Shown here one piece after another: positions 7,599 to 14,858 of a stretch of DNA of 64,000 nucleotides. The notes below the pieces were generated by a model, which did not search any database, was not told the DNA's origin, and was given only the letters and a program-made list of their open reading frames with translations. The position numbers and the translations under genes were made by a program. Position 1 is the stretch's first letter. The number at the start of each line of letters is the position of its first letter. Source of the DNA: Deltaproteobacteria bacterium (lineage in GTDB: Bacteria; Myxococcota_A; UBA796; UBA2385); assembly GCA_016792625.1 (NCBI GenBank), contig JAEUKK010000126.1, forward strand, positions 1 to 64,000, in the 5' to 3' direction.

Positions 7599-7730
7599 GG
7601 GCAGCCACCGTTGGCGCGGTCCGATGCTGCGGCGGGCGTGGGCATGGGGACTCCGGCGGAGGGGCAGTGGCGCTTAGCCTGCGCGCGCCCCGCGGTCAGC
7701 CTTCAGGCGCGGTCGAGGCGCGAGGCAGGC

Positions 7731-8252
7731 CTAGAAGTAGTAGCGGACGCCGATCTGGCCATCGACCGACCAGGACACGTCCTCGTAGACCAGGAAGGTG
7801 GGGTTCACCTCGAAGTACAGCTCGGTGGGCAGCTCTTTGACCAGAACGCTGAGGCCGGCGGTACCCCGGGGCCCGAGCATCACGTCGCCGTATTGCTCGT
7901 AGGTGTTGGTCGAGAGCACGAAGCCGCCGCCAAAGTAGATGGGGACGCTGTACTCGCTGGTCGCCGTGTTGAAGGGGCGAAAGTGCACGACATAGTCGAT
8001 GGTGCCGGCGAAGTCGCCGATGCGCCCGATGTCGCCGCCTGCGCTGAACTGCAGGCCCATCCAGTCGCCGATCCACAGCTTGCCCGAGACGCCGGTGGGC
8101 GCGCCGATGGCGATGCCCAAGCCAAGCGGGCCCCCGCGGCGCTCATCTTTGATCTTCGAGCCGAAGCGGGGTGGGTCGACCTTGCTCTGTGCGAAGGCGG
8201 GCGCGGCGGCGGCGCCGAGGACCAGGAGGGAGAGCGCGCGGAGGGTGCGCAT
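7731..8252 (-). CDS. Predicted outer-membrane/periplasmic beta-rich protein
   Basis: The product has 173 residues. A canonical signal peptide (LSLLVLGAAAAPAFAQ, cleavage after AFA) is followed by Gly/aromatic-rich amphipathic strands (GKLWIGDWMGLQFSAGGDIG, IDYVVHFRPFN, IGVRYYF). The terminal aromatic F is usual for barrel proteins. The length suits a small barrel. No family is recognised. The ATG at 8252 opens directly on the signal peptide. Confidence 0.75.
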   Translation of the reverse strand: MRTLRALSLLVLGAAAAPAFAQSKVDPPRFGSKIKDERRGGPLGLGIAIGAPTGVSGKLWIGDWMGLQFSAGGDIGRIGDFAGTIDYVVHFRPFNTATSEYSVPIYFGGGFVLSTNTYEQYGDVMLGPRGTAGLSVLVKELPTELYFEVNPTFLVYEDVSWSVDGQIGVRYYF

Positions 8253-8352
8253 GGAGGGCTCCGGAGCCCGCGGCGGGGGTCGGCGTGGTGGGGGCGGGCG
8301 GAGGACCCACCACGCGGCGGTTGGTCGGGCGCCGGGGGAATGGCGCCGCGGG

Positions 8353-8390
8353 GAAAAGCCAAACGGTCGGGACGCGAGGCGACCCGACCG
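8353..8390 (-). terminator. Rho-independent terminator after tRNA-Arg
   Basis: On the minus strand perfect 8-bp arms CGGTCGGG and CCCGACCG (8390-8383, 8371-8364) are followed by TTTGGCTTTT. It starts 9 bp past the encoded CCA of the tRNA. Confidence 0.85.
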
Positions 8391-8398
8391 TGGGAAAA

Positions 8399-8475
8399 TG
8401 GTGCGCGGTGCAGGATTCGAACCTGCGGCCTTTGGCTTCGGAGGCCAACGCTCTATCCAGCTGAGCTAACCACGC
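8399..8475 (-). tRNA. tRNA-Arg (anticodon CCG)
   Basis: A complete cloverleaf reads on the minus strand. Acceptor arms are GCGTGGT and ACCGCGC, with a G.T pair at position 4. The D-arm is GCTC/GAGC, and the anticodon stem TTGGC/GCCAA encloses the loop CTCCGAA (anticodon CCG, decoding CGG Arg). The T-arm is GCAGG-TTCGAAT-CCTGC. The discriminator A is followed by an encoded CCA. Its terminator follows directly, so it is transcribed alone or at the end of the preceding operon's direction. Confidence 0.95.
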
Positions 8476-8601
8476 GAATCAGGAGCGATTGTGGGGCAGA
8501 ACTGAGCGCCCCCAAGGGGGTGCCGCGCTGCCGAGATGTGGGGAAGAACCCCAAACCTCAGCTGTGGCAGGCCGCCGTCACGCCCAGGCACGTAAACGAT
8601 G

Positions 8602-8624
8602 CGCACCCCGCCGTCAAGGGTGCG
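8602..8624 (-). terminator. Terminator-like hairpin after the RdgC-like operon
   Basis: Perfect 7-bp arms CGCACCC (8602-8608) and GGGTGCG (8618-8624). Read leftwards they are followed by CATCGTTTACG, a short T-rich tail. It begins just past the stop codon at 8628. Confidence 0.5.
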
Positions 8625-8627
8625 TCG

Positions 8628-9326
8628 TCAGAAGGTCTCAACCTCATCGTCGCCAGACAGCTCACCCAGCTCATCGCGTTCGTCTTCGCCGTAGCCCACG
8701 TCATCTTCAGCTTCGTTCTCGCTGGTGGGCGCACCGCCACCCGGGGCGGGGCGGGCTGCTTGCGGCGCGTCCGGGTCGTCTTCGGGGGGCAGGGCGGCCT
8801 CACCACGCTGCACCCACGCCCGGATCTGCGGGAGGGTCTCGGCATGCCAAGCCGCCGAGGTGCGCTCTCGCGCAAAGGTACGGTACAAGGCCGTCACGAT
8901 GGAGTAGGCCTCTTCGTAGAGGAACATGCGCTCGTAGAGCAGGCCGTCCTCGCCCTCCGACGCGTGCGCGGGGAGCTTGAGCCCGCACAAGTCGAGGTGC
9001 ACGCCGCGCAGAGTGACGCTGTACTCGCGTTCTTCGCGGCGCAGGTGCAGCTGCAGGTCGCGCACCACCTTGCCCGAGGCGAGGGCGGCGCGGGCCTCGG
9101 CGGAGCTCGCCGTGTCCTCTCCAGAGAGGGCGACCCGGGCCTTGTCTTCGTCGACCACGCGGAAGGACAGGCGATCCTCAATCCACATGTCGACGACGCC
9201 GATCCCGTCGAGGTTGAACGTCCCGCCCTCGCGGTCGGCGGCGAACCAGAGCCAAACGAAGAACTCGGCGGTCAGGTGCGGGTGCGCCGCCTTGCCCTCT
9301 TTGGGCTCGTCTTTGCGGCCGCTCAT
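8628..9326 (-). CDS. Probable C-terminal half of a split RdgC-like protein
   Basis: The product has 232 residues. Its core (FFVWLWFAADREGGTF, VDMWIEDRLSF, then ALASGKVVRDLQLHL) resembles what I recall of the second half of long RdgC-like proteins in deltaproteobacteria, where a 'LTWLWW..S...GG..F' stretch and 'LASGKxVxxLxL' follow the N-terminal region. The last ~50 residues are an acidic, low-complexity tail (DDEVETF end). RdgC binds duplex DNA as a ring and modulates RecA. The ATG at 9326 overlaps the stop of the N-terminal half by ATGA, with the frame shifted by one base relative to it. Whether the halves act as two subunits or are joined by frameshifting is unknown. Confidence 0.75.
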   Translation of the reverse strand: MSGRKDEPKEGKAAHPHLTAEFFVWLWFAADREGGTFNLDGIGVVDMWIEDRLSFRVVDEDKARVALSGEDTASSAEARAALASGKVVRDLQLHLRREEREYSVTLRGVHLDLCGLKLPAHASEGEDGLLYERMFLYEEAYSIVTALYRTFARERTSAAWHAETLPQIRAWVQRGEAALPPEDDPDAPQAARPAPGGGAPTSENEAEDDVGYGEDERDELGELSGDDEVETF

Positions 9327-9952
9327 GCGCGCGCCCCCTCGCCGCGTGGGCGGTAGTCGCTGATCCCAGCCATCTCCATCCCCTCGAGCAGCGCGGGCTC
9401 TTCGACCAAGAGGTCGAGCGGCGAGCACGGGGTCAGGACGCAGCCAAAAGTTTGGCGGAACAGCTTTCGGAACAGGTCGTTGGGCCCCTCACCGGTGGCG
9501 TGGAACGCAACCCAACCATCGACGATGTTCCAACAGAACTCGTACGTCGCCACGCGGGGCAGGGTCTTGGCCAACATCTCGAGCTCGAGCGCCTGCTTGA
9601 TCTCGGCTTTGACGGCGGCAGGTGCCCGCTGACGGCCGTTCTCGGCCAGCCACGCGGCCACACGCTTCTCGAGGTGCGCCTTGAACAGCTTGGCCGGCAA
9701 GGCGCGCTTGTCGACCCGGAGCGCGGCGGTCAAGTAGTGGTTGAACAACCACTTGTCGCGCTCGCTAAAGTCAAGGTCGAGCAGGTTCTGGATGAGGCAC
9801 CAGCCGACGTGCTCCTCCCCCGGGGCGGGGTTTTTGGGCTCACGAAAGGCGTGCTCCTGCAGGGAGGCCATGAACAGGTCGCGGAAGTCCTCGGGGACCT
9901 CGCCCTCGACCCGGTAGCGGCGCACGGTCATCGCGCCAGCGAACACACCCAT
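9323..9952 (-). CDS. RdgC-like recombination-associated protein, N-terminal half
   Basis: The product has 209 residues. It opens with GVFAGAMTVRRYRVEGEVPEDF and contains ALRVDKRALPAKLFKAHLEKRVAAWLAENGR, LAKTLPRVATYEFCWNI and NDLFRKLFRQTFG, all of which follow the N-terminal and middle pattern of RdgC proteins (E. coli RdgC has ~300 residues). RdgC is a cytoplasmic DNA-binding protein involved in recombination and replication. The start is the ATG at 9952, with GGAGG 5 nt upstream, sharing one base with the stop of the preceding Hfq-like gene (TGATG). A TTG one codon earlier is possible. The protein stops where the rest of RdgC is expected, and the next gene supplies it. Confidence 0.85.
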   Translation of the reverse strand: MGVFAGAMTVRRYRVEGEVPEDFRDLFMASLQEHAFREPKNPAPGEEHVGWCLIQNLLDLDFSERDKWLFNHYLTAALRVDKRALPAKLFKAHLEKRVAAWLAENGRQRAPAAVKAEIKQALELEMLAKTLPRVATYEFCWNIVDGWVAFHATGEGPNDLFRKLFRQTFGCVLTPCSPLDLLVEEPALLEGMEMAGISDYRPRGEGARA

Positions 9953-10734
9953 CAAATCCTCCGGAGGTCAAAGAGGGCGTGTCGGAAAATGACGACTTCA
10001 GCCTTCTTCTTGGGGAGCACCATGCCGAACTCCCAACGCCCCATCCAGGTGGGGACGCCGCGGAAGACCTCGCCCTCAAGCAAGGTCACCTGAATCTCGG
10101 CCTGCTCGTCAATGAGGCCAAAGAGGCGCCGGTCAGAGCAGCCGTAGCGCTCCTGGGGCTTCCACGTGGGCTCGCAGCGCTCGGGCCGCTCCTTGTCACG
10201 CCGGAGCTGGTTGCGGACCGCCTTGGTCTGCTCTTCGTCGGTCAGGAACTTAACTCGAAGCTTGTGAATGGCCTCGGGCGCGGCACCTTCGGCGGTCAGC
10301 TGCAGCTCGTAGCGGTCAATGGCGCTGACCCGCCCGCGCCGCTGTTCGGCGTTGTGTAGGGCCAAGGTCACGATTCGGCCGGAGCTCAGCGCCTCGGCCA
10401 GCGCGCTGCGATCCCGGTGGCTATCGAGGTGCTCGCTGAGCCGGCGCTTTTGCAGCACCTGATCAAGGTCGGCCTGCCCCATGGCGATCTGCGTCGCGAG
10501 CGACTTGGGGAGGTCGTGCTTGCGGACCAGCGCGTCGACGCGGTCCTTGATCGCGAGTCGCTCAACCACGTCGTTGAGCTTGAGGTTGCCGAGCACCACT
10601 TGGTGCGCGAGGTTCGGCGGCAGGCCCGCCTCTTTGCTGAGCGCGGCGGCCTTCTTGCGCAGCTCTACGCGCGCGGGGGAGTCGCGGTCGGCGCGCTGAT
10701 CGCGACGGGGGGGTCGCGGACTGGCTGTGCTCAT
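9952..10734 (-). CDS. Protein with two tandem Hfq/Sm-like domains
   Basis: The product has 260 residues. Residues ~37-60 and ~75-98 are two copies of a helical repeat (LPxxLAxQxxxGxxxLxxVL). Residues ~115-165 read GRIVTLALHNAEQRRGRVSAIDRYELQL...IHKLRVKF. This follows the Sm1/Sm2 pattern of Hfq (VxLxNGxxxxGxVxxxDxY, then a YKHA-like IHKLRV). Residues ~205-258 repeat it: EIQVTLLEGEVFRGVPTW, WEFGMVL, VVIFRHALFDLRRI. Hfq-type domains bind RNA as rings. A two-domain chain could form a ring from fewer subunits. It is the first gene of the operon with the RdgC-like pair. The ATG at 10734 is chosen over upstream frame because similarity to nothing is visible before it. Domain assignment is by pattern only. 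Confidence 0.75.
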   Translation of the reverse strand: MSTASPRPPRRDQRADRDSPARVELRKKAAALSKEAGLPPNLAHQVVLGNLKLNDVVERLAIKDRVDALVRKHDLPKSLATQIAMGQADLDQVLQKRRLSEHLDSHRDRSALAEALSSGRIVTLALHNAEQRRGRVSAIDRYELQLTAEGAAPEAIHKLRVKFLTDEEQTKAVRNQLRRDKERPERCEPTWKPQERYGCSDRRLFGLIDEQAEIQVTLLEGEVFRGVPTWMGRWEFGMVLPKKKAEVVIFRHALFDLRRI

Positions 10735-11034
10735 GGCTTCCTCAAAGGCGGTTCCATCGGCGGGGCGCCGGCCCCCCGGCCCCAAGGCGCGGGCCTTGCG
10801 GACCGTGCTGACCATGCGAGCGGGGGGCCTCACGCTCGGCGGCGCACGTCCGCTTCGCCGACCCGCCGCGAGAGGCTAGGGCGCCGGGCGGCGTATCCCA
10901 CCGCCCCGCGGCGCGCTCCCGTCCGGTGACGCTGAGGTGTCGCGGCGGCCCGGCACCCCCCGGGGGGCTCCGCTGTGCGGGCATCCGCCTGCCGCTCCCC
11001 TCACCTCCTCTCCACTCCCCGCCTCGGAGGCGCA
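10735..11034. other. Divergent intergenic region, 300 bp
   Basis: It separates the leftward Hfq-like/RdgC operon from the rightward peroxiredoxin gene. G+C-rich throughout. I see no convincing -35/-10 pair on either strand. The only clear element is the GGAGG at 11026-11030 serving the peroxiredoxin start. Confidence 0.5.
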
Positions 11035-11541
11035 ATGTCCGTCGAACCTGCCCTGGAGCTCACCGTCTCTCCCCTCCCCTCCGTCGGTGCGGTCGCCCCA
11101 TCGGTGGCGGGCCCCACCGGGTCGGGCGCGATCTCGGCCACCGAGCTCGCGGGTCGCCCCTTCGTCCTGTACTTTTACCCCAAGGACGCCACGCCCGGCT
11201 GCACCGTCGAGGCGCACGACTTTCGCGACGCCTCCGCGCAGTTTGCGGTGGTCGGGGTGCGGATCATCGGCGTGTCGCGCGACTCCGCCCGCTCGCATGC
11301 GCGCTTCTGCGAGAAAGAGGGCCTCACCTTCCCCCTGATCGCCGACGAGAGTGGCGTGCTGTGCGCTGCTTTCGGTGTTTGGCAGGAGAAGAAGCAATAT
11401 GGTCGCAGCTACATGGGGATCGTGCGCAGCACCTTCCTCATCGGCGCAGACGGCCGTGTCGCCGCGGTCTGGAGCCCGGTGAAGGTCAAGGGTCACGTCG
11501 AGGCCGTGCTCGCGGCTGCCCGGGCCCTCCCCGCGACTTGA
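11035..11541 (+). CDS. bcp: Peroxiredoxin, Bcp/AhpC-TSA family
   Basis: The product has 168 residues, the usual length of Bcp (PrxQ) thiol peroxidases that reduce H2O2 and organic hydroperoxides with thioredoxin. The active-site motif FYPKDATPGCT has the peroxidatic Cys56. The Thr and later Arg of the catalytic set are visible (TPGC; YGRSYMGIVRSTFLI). There is no Cys five residues after Cys56, so if a resolving Cys is used it must be Cys92 (RFCEKEG) or Cys111 (VLCAAFG), or a partner thiol. GGAGG 4 nt before the ATG fixes the start. It converges on the CPBP protease gene. Confidence 0.9.
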   Translation: MSVEPALELTVSPLPSVGAVAPSVAGPTGSGAISATELAGRPFVLYFYPKDATPGCTVEAHDFRDASAQFAVVGVRIIGVSRDSARSHARFCEKEGLTFPLIADESGVLCAAFGVWQEKKQYGRSYMGIVRSTFLIGADGRVAAVWSPVKVKGHVEAVLAAARALPAT

Positions 11542-11556
11542 GCCGCCGCAGGCTCA
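11539..11556. terminator. Hairpin joining two convergent stop codons
   Basis: TGAGCC (11539-11544) and GGCTCA (11551-11556) form perfect 6-bp arms that contain the stop codons of both convergent genes. There is no T tail, so termination here is not certain. Confidence 0.35.
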
Positions 11557-12279
11557 GGCCAACGCGAGCAGGACCGCCAGCACGTTGTTCAGCGCGTGTG
11601 CGGCGACGCAGGGCCACAAGCTCGCCCCGCGCCGTCGCAGCTCGCCGAGAACGATGCCCATCAGCATCAGCGGCGGAACAGCGACAGGGTCAGCGATGTG
11701 GAGCAGACCGAAGAGGGCGCCGGTCACGAGGCTGGCCACGACCCCGCCGCGGCGCTCGGCGACGTAGGCGAACATCGCGCCGCGGAACAGCAGCTCTTCG
11801 GCGACCGGCGCGCCGATCACCGCGTAGGCTCCGGCGGCGAGGGCCAGGCCGTCCGGCGCGGCGCTGATTTGCTCCAACAGACGTTGCTCTTGGGGCACGG
11901 CGCCGAGCGCCGAGATCAGCGCCAGCCAGGCGCTCCCGAGCACGGTGAAGGCCAAGGGAAGGCCGAGGCCTGCCACCCAGGCCCGGCCCGACGCCGCGCG
12001 CAGGCCGAGCGCCTCTGCCCGCAGCTCGGCCACGCAGACCGCCGAGGCCGCCATCCCGCCGACCGCGGATGCGCCGAGGCTGGTCAGCAGATCGGCCGAC
12101 GCAGGCGGCACACCCCGGAGCGTGGTGATGCCCAGCGCGGCGAGGCTGCCGCCACCCACCAGGGCGAACACGACCCGCGCCACGGAGAGCGGGGCCACGG
12201 GGCCGGTGGGCGCCCCGACCCGCAGCCGGTGGGCGACCGAGGCCCCCGCCAAGCCGAGCGGCAAGGCCAGCAGCGCCAC
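11554..12279 (-). CDS. CPBP-family (CAAX prenyl protease-like) intramembrane metalloprotease
   Basis: The product has 241 residues with about six to eight transmembrane segments. The ABI/CPBP signature is complete: EELLFRG (Glu161-Glu162, Arg166), then LFGLLHIADP with the His of motif 3, and AHALNN with the His/Asn of motif 4. These inner-membrane enzymes or their relatives cleave near lipidated C-termini or confer immunity to peptides. The start is a GTG at 12279, the first acceptable codon in frame after the preceding stop. It is the last gene of an operon whose other members are peptidases, which supports a proteolytic role. The substrate is unknown. Confidence 0.88.
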   Translation of the reverse strand: MALLALPLGLAGASVAHRLRVGAPTGPVAPLSVARVVFALVGGGSLAALGITTLRGVPPASADLLTSLGASAVGGMAASAVCVAELRAEALGLRAASGRAWVAGLGLPLAFTVLGSAWLALISALGAVPQEQRLLEQISAAPDGLALAAGAYAVIGAPVAEELLFRGAMFAYVAERRGGVVASLVTGALFGLLHIADPVAVPPLMLMGIVLGELRRRGASLWPCVAAHALNNVLAVLLALA

Positions 12280-12310
12280 GCCGAGCGCACGCTCGAGGTC
12301 GGGGCTCAGC

Positions 12311-13411
12311 TCAACGCCCCTGCAAACGCACCGAGAGCTCGGTGAGCATGCCGGCGATGCCCCGGTGGTTGATGGTCCAGACCTTCGCGGCGCCTTCGGG
12401 CAGTCGGGTGTAGTTCTCGCTCACCGCGTGGTTCAGCTCGGTTGCTCCCCAAACGACGACCAGGTCGTTGTTTCGGAGGTCCTCCCGCGCGTCGGCTTGG
12501 AGTCGGCGCTTGTCGCCAGGGACCAGCGTCAGCCGCACCCGATCCTTCGGCACCAGCTCGCGGAGGGTTCGGCGGTACTGGGCGCTCCCCCCGACCACAA
12601 CCACCCGGGTGATGCCAGAGAGCAGTGCTGATTGGATAAAGTCCTTCACCGTGCGTTGGATGTCGCTGCCCCCGCACACATCGCAACGCGGGCGGGGGAC
12701 CTCGACCACAGCGCGCCCGGCCGGGCGGGGGCAGGCCGGGCAGGCGCCGATCAGCGCCACGTCTTCGACCAGCAGATCGTCGAGCTCAGCGGGATCCTCG
12801 GTCAGCAGCTGCTCGACTAACTTTTGGCCGAGGCGGGCGTCGGCGATCGCCCGCAGGAACATGTCTGCCTCGGTCCTCGCGCTGAGACCGCGCTGCTGGA
12901 GCGCGTCGGCGAGGCGCAGGCGGCTCGGGCTGGCCGTGCCTGCGCGGGCCGCCCGGAGCTCGGCCTCGAGGTGGGCAGCGCGGCGGTCGACGCCGGCGGC
13001 GTGCTTCTCTGCGTCGTCTTGGCGCTTCTGGTTCTTCTCCAGATCGCCGCGCAGCGCGTTGATCTCGGCTTGGGCGGCCTCGAGCGCGCGGTGGGCGTCG
13101 AGCAGCTGCGCGCGCAGGGCGTCCCGCTCGGCTTGGGCCTCGCCAAGCGCCCGCTCCAGCGGGGAGCTCTGGGGCGCTGGCGCGGGAGCTGCCCGACCCA
13201 CCCCGGGAGCAGGGGGACCCGCCTGCGCCTTGGTCGAGGGGCGGAGCGGTGCGGACCCGGCGGGGGCGGCGGACGGCCCGCGGGGTGGAGGAGCGGCGGC
13301 CCCACCCGCCCGGCTCGCCTCGCCCTTCTTGTTGCGGGGGGCCGCCTTGGCGCCCAGCGGGCGGACGCCGGCCAGCTCGGCCTCCCACAGCGAGAGGTCG
13401 TCGCTGCTCAT
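12311..13411 (-). CDS. Coiled-coil protein with zinc-finger and DUF2325-like domain
   Basis: The product has 366 residues. An Ala/Pro-rich N-terminus (~residues 20-85) is followed by a long coiled coil (~90-160, LERALGEAQAERDALRAQLLDAHRALEAAQAEI). After that come CPAC and CDVCGG, a four-Cys zinc-ribbon. The C-terminal ~110 residues (RVVVVGGSAQYRRTLRELV, LVVVWGATELNHAVSENY) follow the layout of DUF2325, a Rossmann-like domain of unknown ligand. No transmembrane segment is seen. The ATG at 13411 overlaps the stop of the pyroglutamyl peptidase gene (ATGA) and has GGAG 7 nt upstream; an ATG four codons earlier also exists. Role unknown; the coiled coil suggests a scaffold or DNA-associated protein. 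Confidence 0.7.
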   Translation of the reverse strand: MSSDDLSLWEAELAGVRPLGAKAAPRNKKGEASRAGGAAAPPPRGPSAAPAGSAPLRPSTKAQAGPPAPGVGRAAPAPAPQSSPLERALGEAQAERDALRAQLLDAHRALEAAQAEINALRGDLEKNQKRQDDAEKHAAGVDRRAAHLEAELRAARAGTASPSRLRLADALQQRGLSARTEADMFLRAIADARLGQKLVEQLLTEDPAELDDLLVEDVALIGACPACPRPAGRAVVEVPRPRCDVCGGSDIQRTVKDFIQSALLSGITRVVVVGGSAQYRRTLRELVPKDRVRLTLVPGDKRRLQADAREDLRNNDLVVVWGATELNHAVSENYTRLPEGAAKVWTINHRGIAGMLTELSVRLQGR

Positions 13412-13965
13412 GACAGGCTCCATGTCGAGCTCTCGGAGATGAGCTCAAGAAAAACGGCTGGATCGAGGCCAGCGTTGGGGAGGTGGAGGAATGCGACCGG
13501 CAGGCTTGGCGGCGCCTCATCCAGCGCTTGGTACAGCCATGCGTTGCAAACATATCGGCCTGCGTCTGTCGAGCGCACGATGCCGAGGCCTTCAGCTGCG
13601 GACAAGACCGCGGTCGCGCCGAGCGAGGCGGGACCATCCGCGCGCACCAGGGCGCGTGTCGCGCCGTCGACGTCAGGGCGGTCGGCGGCGAGCGCGTTGG
13701 TCGCCCGCAGCTCGAGCGCTGGCTGGTCGCGCCCGACCGCCACGCCGACGCCGATCAGCAGCTCGGGCTGGAGGGCCTCCACCAGTGCCTGGGTCTGCGC
13801 CCAGCAGCGCCGCCAGGCCACGTCCATCACCGCGCCCTCGACCCGGAGGCCGCTGCGGCAGGTCGCGCCGTGCACCGCCCGGGCGAGGCGCTCCGCTGGG
13901 TTGTGCTGCACCACACCAAATGGGCCAAAACCCATGACGAGGGCCCGGGGCGCCCTGGCGCTCAC
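13408..13965 (-). CDS. pcp: Pyroglutamyl-peptidase I family protein (C15)
   Basis: The product has 185 residues, slightly short of the usual ~210. The N-terminal MGFGPFGVVQHNPAERLA matches the (T)GFEPFGxxxxNPS motif of the family. The catalytic triad is traceable as Glu85 (ALELRATNAL, cf. ERVAxN), Cys140 (GRYVCNAWLYQAL) and His161 (AFLHLP). The enzyme removes N-terminal pyroglutamate from peptides in the cytoplasm. The start is the GTG at 13965, overlapping the stop of the upstream gene (GTGA). The frame extends much further upstream as Arg-rich shadow sequence. It is embedded among carboxypeptidase-like and CPBP genes. Confidence 0.85.
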   Translation of the reverse strand: MSARAPRALVMGFGPFGVVQHNPAERLARAVHGATCRSGLRVEGAVMDVAWRRCWAQTQALVEALQPELLIGVGVAVGRDQPALELRATNALAADRPDVDGATRALVRADGPASLGATAVLSAAEGLGIVRSTDAGRYVCNAWLYQALDEAPPSLPVAFLHLPNAGLDPAVFLELISESSTWSLS

Positions 13966-14858
13966 GGGGTCGCCGCGACGCGGACGAGCAGCTCCTCCGC
14001 GTGGACCATCGGCCACGCGCGGACCGTCATCACGACACCCGCGCGCCCTGCGCGGAGCTCTCCGATCCGATCCCCGCCGATGGGGATCTGCATGTAGCCA
14101 AGCAGGTGGCCGGGCTTCACGCGGGCGCCCACACGAACCTCGGGCACGAAGAAGCCGCCGCAGGGGGCGCGGTGGGTCTCGATCTCGACCCGGGTCACGT
14201 CGGCGACGGTCTCGGCGGGGCCGATCGCCGGGCTCATGCCCAGGTGAGTGAGCAGCCGGTGCAAGCCGCGGGCGAGGGTGCCGCTGTGCTCGGTGTCCAG
14301 CGTGATGCCGCGCCCGCCGACCACGTGCAAACCGGCGCGGCCGGCCCGGCGCCAAGCCCCGACCAGGCCGGTGCCATCGAGCTGCTCGCCGGCCCTGCGC
14401 CACACGAGCGGCAGCCCCATGGCGCGGGCGAGGTCGAGCTCGCGCCCGCTGAGCGGCGCGCGCACCTGGGGGAGCTCTCGGACGTGGGGTGCGCCGCTGT
14501 GAACATCGACGCAGACGTCGGCTTCGGTGTGCTCAATGAGCGCGGCCGCGATGCGCTCGACGCTGGTGCCCCGCGGGTCGCCGGGGAAGGCGCGGTTCAG
14601 GTCCCGGTCATCAAAAGGCCAGCGCTTGACGCCCTCGTCGCCGCCGAAGGTGTTGACCAGCGGGAACAAGTGCACGGTGCCGCGCGGCGGCTGGACCTGC
14701 AAGGAACTCGCCAGCAGGTTGACCGCGTGCATGCTGTTGAGCTCGTTGCCATGCAGCCCTGCGACGATGGCCACCACGGGGCCGCCCTGGCCGAAGGTGA
14801 GCCGGTGGAGCTCATACGCACGGCGGTAGGGCGCTTCGAGCGAGAAGACGACGGTCAT
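13962..14858 (-). CDS. AstE/AspA-family (succinylglutamate desuccinylase/aspartoacylase-like) zinc hydrolase
   Basis: The product has 298 residues. The zinc site is intact: GLHGNELNS (His36, Glu39) and VDVHSGAP (His120). The substrate-binding DRDLNRAFPGD (~residues 84-94) is also typical. Members deacylate N-acyl amino acids or trim peptides as M14-like carboxypeptidases. The C-terminal third has the beta-rich domain common to the family (VRVGARVKPGHLLGYM). The ATG at 14858 shares ATGA with the stop of the preceding paralogue; a GTG two codons earlier is possible. It is followed by pcp with a 4-bp overlap. The tandem arrangement with a paralogue suggests a two-subunit enzyme or a dedicated peptide/amide pathway. 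Confidence 0.85.
   Translation of the reverse strand: MTVVFSLEAPYRRAYELHRLTFGQGGPVVAIVAGLHGNELNSMHAVNLLASSLQVQPPRGTVHLFPLVNTFGGDEGVKRWPFDDRDLNRAFPGDPRGTSVERIAAALIEHTEADVCVDVHSGAPHVRELPQVRAPLSGRELDLARAMGLPLVWRRAGEQLDGTGLVGAWRRAGRAGLHVVGGRGITLDTEHSGTLARGLHRLLTHLGMSPAIGPAETVADVTRVEIETHRAPCGGFFVPEVRVGARVKPGHLLGYMQIPIGGDRIGELRAGRAGVVMTVRAWPMVHAEELLVRVAATP

Noticed and set aside
7380..9356. 658-codon plus-strand open frame across the tRNA and the RdgC-like pair
   Set aside because: It is antisense to a metallo-beta-lactamase gene, passes through a tRNA and terminators, and has no recognisable domain.
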